Shown here piece after piece: positions 7,407 through 8,507 of a stretch of DNA of 8,507 bases (within the stretch, counting starts at the first letter, position 1; every line of letters starts with the position of its first letter). Both the position numbers and the translations under genes were made by a program. Source of the DNA: Phycisphaerae bacterium (GTDB lineage Bacteria > Planctomycetota > Phycisphaerae > Sedimentisphaerales > UBA12454); assembly GCA_028712345.1 (NCBI GenBank), contig JAQTQF010000065.1:1-8507 (forward strand). Direction: 5' to 3'. The notes beneath the pieces were generated by a model that saw nothing but the letters and a program-made list of their open reading frames with translations, was not told where the DNA came from and did no database searches.

Positions 7407-7416
7407 TTTGCGCAAA
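7407..7416. repeat. Perfect 10-base palindrome TTTGCGCAAA
   Basis: TTTGCGCAAA equals its own reverse complement and lies 54 bases after the lysA stop. Such a site could be an operator for a dimeric regulator near the parA promoter, but no repeat of it occurs in the gap, so a role is only inference. Confidence 0.4.
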
Positions 7417-7427
7417 CTTTAACGATT

Positions 7428-7467
7428 ACACAGAATTTAATGGCAGTCTAATAATAAAAATCTGTGT
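7428..7467. repeat. Inverted repeat ACACAGA ... TCTGTGT
   Basis: Seven-base perfect arms at 7428-7434 and 7461-7467, extended across one A/A mismatch by TTT (7436-7438) and AAA (7457-7459), enclose an AT-rich loop. There is no T run after it, so it is not a standard intrinsic terminator. It may be a weak RNA hairpin or a protein site. Confidence 0.35.
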
Positions 7468-7491
7468 TTCCAATGCTGAAAAGGGGTAAAA

Positions 7492-7530
7492 TTTTGCCTG
7501 CTGTCCGATAAATCTTAAAGTTTTTTGCCT
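7492..7530. repeat. Direct repeat TTTTGCCT, 31 bases apart
   Basis: TTTTGCCT occurs at 7492-7499 and again at 7523-7530. The 31-base spacing is about three helical turns, so both copies would face the same side of the DNA. This may be chance in an AT-rich gap. Confidence 0.3.
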
Positions 7531-7553
7531 CTAAAGGCCGAAATTTTAGATAT

Positions 7554-7596
7554 AGGACTTTTCTAAATTTGTGTTTGTATCTTTGTTTTTAGTCCT
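7554..7596. repeat. Inverted repeat AGGACT ... AGTCCT upstream of parA
   Basis: Six-base perfect arms at 7554-7559 and 7591-7596 with a 31-base T-rich interior, ending 36 bases before the parA start. It could lie in the parA leader or operator region; the arms are short and significance is low. Confidence 0.3.
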
Positions 7597-7619
7597 GAAA
7601 ACGCGATTTTTAACAGAAT

Positions 7620-7635
7620 AAGGGATTATCTGATG
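7620..7635 (+). promoter_or_regulatory. Ribosome binding site of the parA-like gene
   Basis: AAGGGA at 7620-7625 sits seven bases before ATG 7633. This supports that start, which also gives the standard short ParA N-terminus directly ahead of the Walker A motif. Confidence 0.65.
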
Positions 7636-8507
7636 AGAACGATTGCTGTAATTAACCAGAAAGGCGGATGCGGAAAGACTACTGTTTCTATAAATCTTGC
7701 CAGTGCCTTGGCCGCGGAAAATAAAAGAACTCTGCTGATTGATATGGACCCGCAGGGTCATTGCGCCGTCGGGCTGGCTGTGCCGGAAGAGCAAATCGAG
7801 CAGAGCCTTTACGATGTGCTGCTCAGCTCCCGCCGAGGCGACAAAATCAAGCTGACCGAAATCCTGTGGGAAATAGGCGACAATTTCGAGCTCGCCCCGG
7901 CAAGTATCGACCTGGCGGCATTCGAACAGCAGACAAACGGAATCGTCGACCGTGAAAACTGTCTCAAAGATATTCTCACAACAATTGAAACAGAATTTGA
8001 TTATGTGGTTATCGATTGTCCTCCTGCGGTAGGCCTGCTGACCTTCAACGCACTGCGTGCAGCAACGGATGTTATCGTGCCGGTGGAAACAGGATATTTT
8101 TCGCTCCACGGCCTGAGCAGACAGCTCGACACCTTGAGTATTTTGTGCAAACAGTGCTCTCAGCAAATCGATGTAATGGTGCTGGCCAGTATGTACGACA
8201 TAAGAACAAAGATGGGCAGAGAAATTCTTGCCGAGCTGAGAAAACACTTCTCCGGCAGAATGTTCAAAACCGTCGTCAACTTCAATACCAAACTGAAAGA
8301 GGCGGAAAGTCTTGGCCAGCCTATTTGTGAATACGACCCAGCAAGCAGGGGGCATAAGGATTTTCAGAATCTCGCTCAGGAACTGGTTGCCGGCGACACA
8401 AGGGTCGAGCAGAAGCAGATTGTAAATTCGCTTCGCAAAATTGAGGTTTTGCAGCAGCAGCCTCCTGTAAGGCCTCCGCAGGCTCGAAAGGAGGTAATCG
8501 AGACTTT
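7633..8507 (+). CDS. ParA/Soj-type partition ATPase, 3'-truncated by window edge
   Basis: Reading from ATG 7633 stays open to the window end (291 residues visible). The protein is a ParA/MinD-family ATPase: deviant Walker A KGGCGKTT at residues 10-17 with the signature lysine K10, Walker A' LLIDMDPQG at 34-42, and Walker B VVIDCPP at 125-131 followed by GLLTFNAL. The C-terminal part has the Soj-like YDPASRGHKDFQNLAQEL (about 234-251). It probably acts on the nucleoid in chromosome or plasmid segregation, or in positioning another cargo. Standard Soj proteins end at about residue 255, but this one continues with a Gln/Pro-rich tail (QQQPPVRPP region, about 276-284) beyond the window, so it is an extended ParA. 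No parB or parS is visible; a ParB gene may follow outside the window. The residues and spacing are convincing for the family but not for which cargo. Confidence 0.92.
   Translation, partial: MRTIAVINQKGGCGKTTVSINLASALAAENKRTLLIDMDPQGHCAVGLAVPEEQIEQSLYDVLLSSRRGDKIKLTEILWEIGDNFELAPASIDLAAFEQQTNGIVDRENCLKDILTTIETEFDYVVIDCPPAVGLLTFNALRAATDVIVPVETGYFSLHGLSRQLDTLSILCKQCSQQIDVMVLASMYDIRTKMGREILAELRKHFSGRMFKTVVNFNTKLKEAESLGQPICEYDPASRGHKDFQNLAQELVAGDTRVEQKQIVNSLRKIEVLQQQPPVRPPQARKEVIET

Larger units (their letters stand above)
7354..7632 (+). other. Intergenic region between lysA and parA
   Basis: This is the only sizeable non-coding gap in the window (279 bases). It is AT-rich, has no credible ORF on either strand, and should hold the end of the lysA transcript and the parA promoter. 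I see no GC-rich hairpin followed by a T run, so no classical terminator, and no convincing -35/-10 pair. A weak candidate is TTGCGC (7408-7413) with CAGAAT (7431-7436). It does contain a 10-base perfect palindrome, two longer inverted repeats and one direct repeat, listed separately. A consensus parS (TGTTTCACGTGAAACA) is absent. Confidence 0.6.

Noticed and set aside
7465..7482. Possible parS site, TGTTTC followed by GAAAA
   Set aside because: The half sites resemble the TGTTTC/GAAACA arms of parS, but they are 7 bases apart instead of 4 and the right arm ends differently, so it does not match the consensus.
7483..7498. Sigma-54-like promoter (GG-N10-GC with TTGC)
   Set aside because: The -12 TTGC fits, but the -24 element has only GG of TGGCAC. 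Such a match is expected by chance in a gap of this size, and parA genes are not usual sigma-54 targets.
7473..7511. Tiny ORF of 12 codons in the lysA-parA gap
   Set aside because: Too short and without a ribosome site or recognisable leader-peptide features such as a run of one amino acid.
7546..8355. Long open frame on the minus strand (269 codons) opposite parA
   Set aside because: The plus frame encodes clear Walker A, A' and B motifs of ParA over the same bases. The minus-strand product is Cys/His/Phe-rich with no recognisable family, typical of an antisense shadow.

Overview
The window reads like chromosomal DNA from an anaerobic or facultative bacterium of moderate GC (mid-40s % by eye). 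The short-form aconitase, the HypD hydrogenase maturase and a secreted protein with no recognised family fit a Planctomycetota/Phycisphaerae-type genome. This placement is a low-confidence impression from protein flavour; no rRNA or other marker gene is present.

Layout: seven genes fill 1-7353 on the + strand with gaps of 35 nt or less or with overlaps, and no convincing terminator interrupts them. They are: the 3' end of an aconitase gene (1-774); a DNA methyltransferase (771-1736) and a BstYI/BglII-like restriction endonuclease (1736-2311) that together form a Type II restriction-modification pair; a LOG/SLOG-family Rossmann protein (2308-2829); a secreted protein of unknown function with an internal duplication (2850-3614); hisD (3621-4955); hypD (4958-6040); and lysA (6076-7353). 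A non-coding gap of about 280 bp (7354-7632) holds several small palindromes and repeats. It separates this block from a ParA/Soj-type partition ATPase (7633 onward) that runs off the right edge.

How the parts relate: the restriction-modification pair sits inside what otherwise looks like a housekeeping operon. It is joined to its neighbours by start/stop overlaps at both ends (ATGA at 771-774 and ATGA at 2308-2311), so it is probably translated by coupling. The methyltransferase has an SPPY catalytic motif typical of N4-cytosine enzymes. The endonuclease has the D-x8-E-x-Q active site and sequence flavour of BstYI/BglII, which cut RGATCY/AGATCT. Reading the whole window by eye, GATC occurs only once in 8.5 kb (at 1497), where about 33 would be expected at equal base frequencies. 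That single copy lies in the methyltransferase's own motif I codons. GATC avoidance together with a GATC-family restriction system is the most interesting signal here. The other genes serve the TCA cycle (aconitase), histidine synthesis (hisD), lysine synthesis (lysA), [NiFe]-hydrogenase cofactor assembly (hypD) and chromosome or plasmid segregation (parA).
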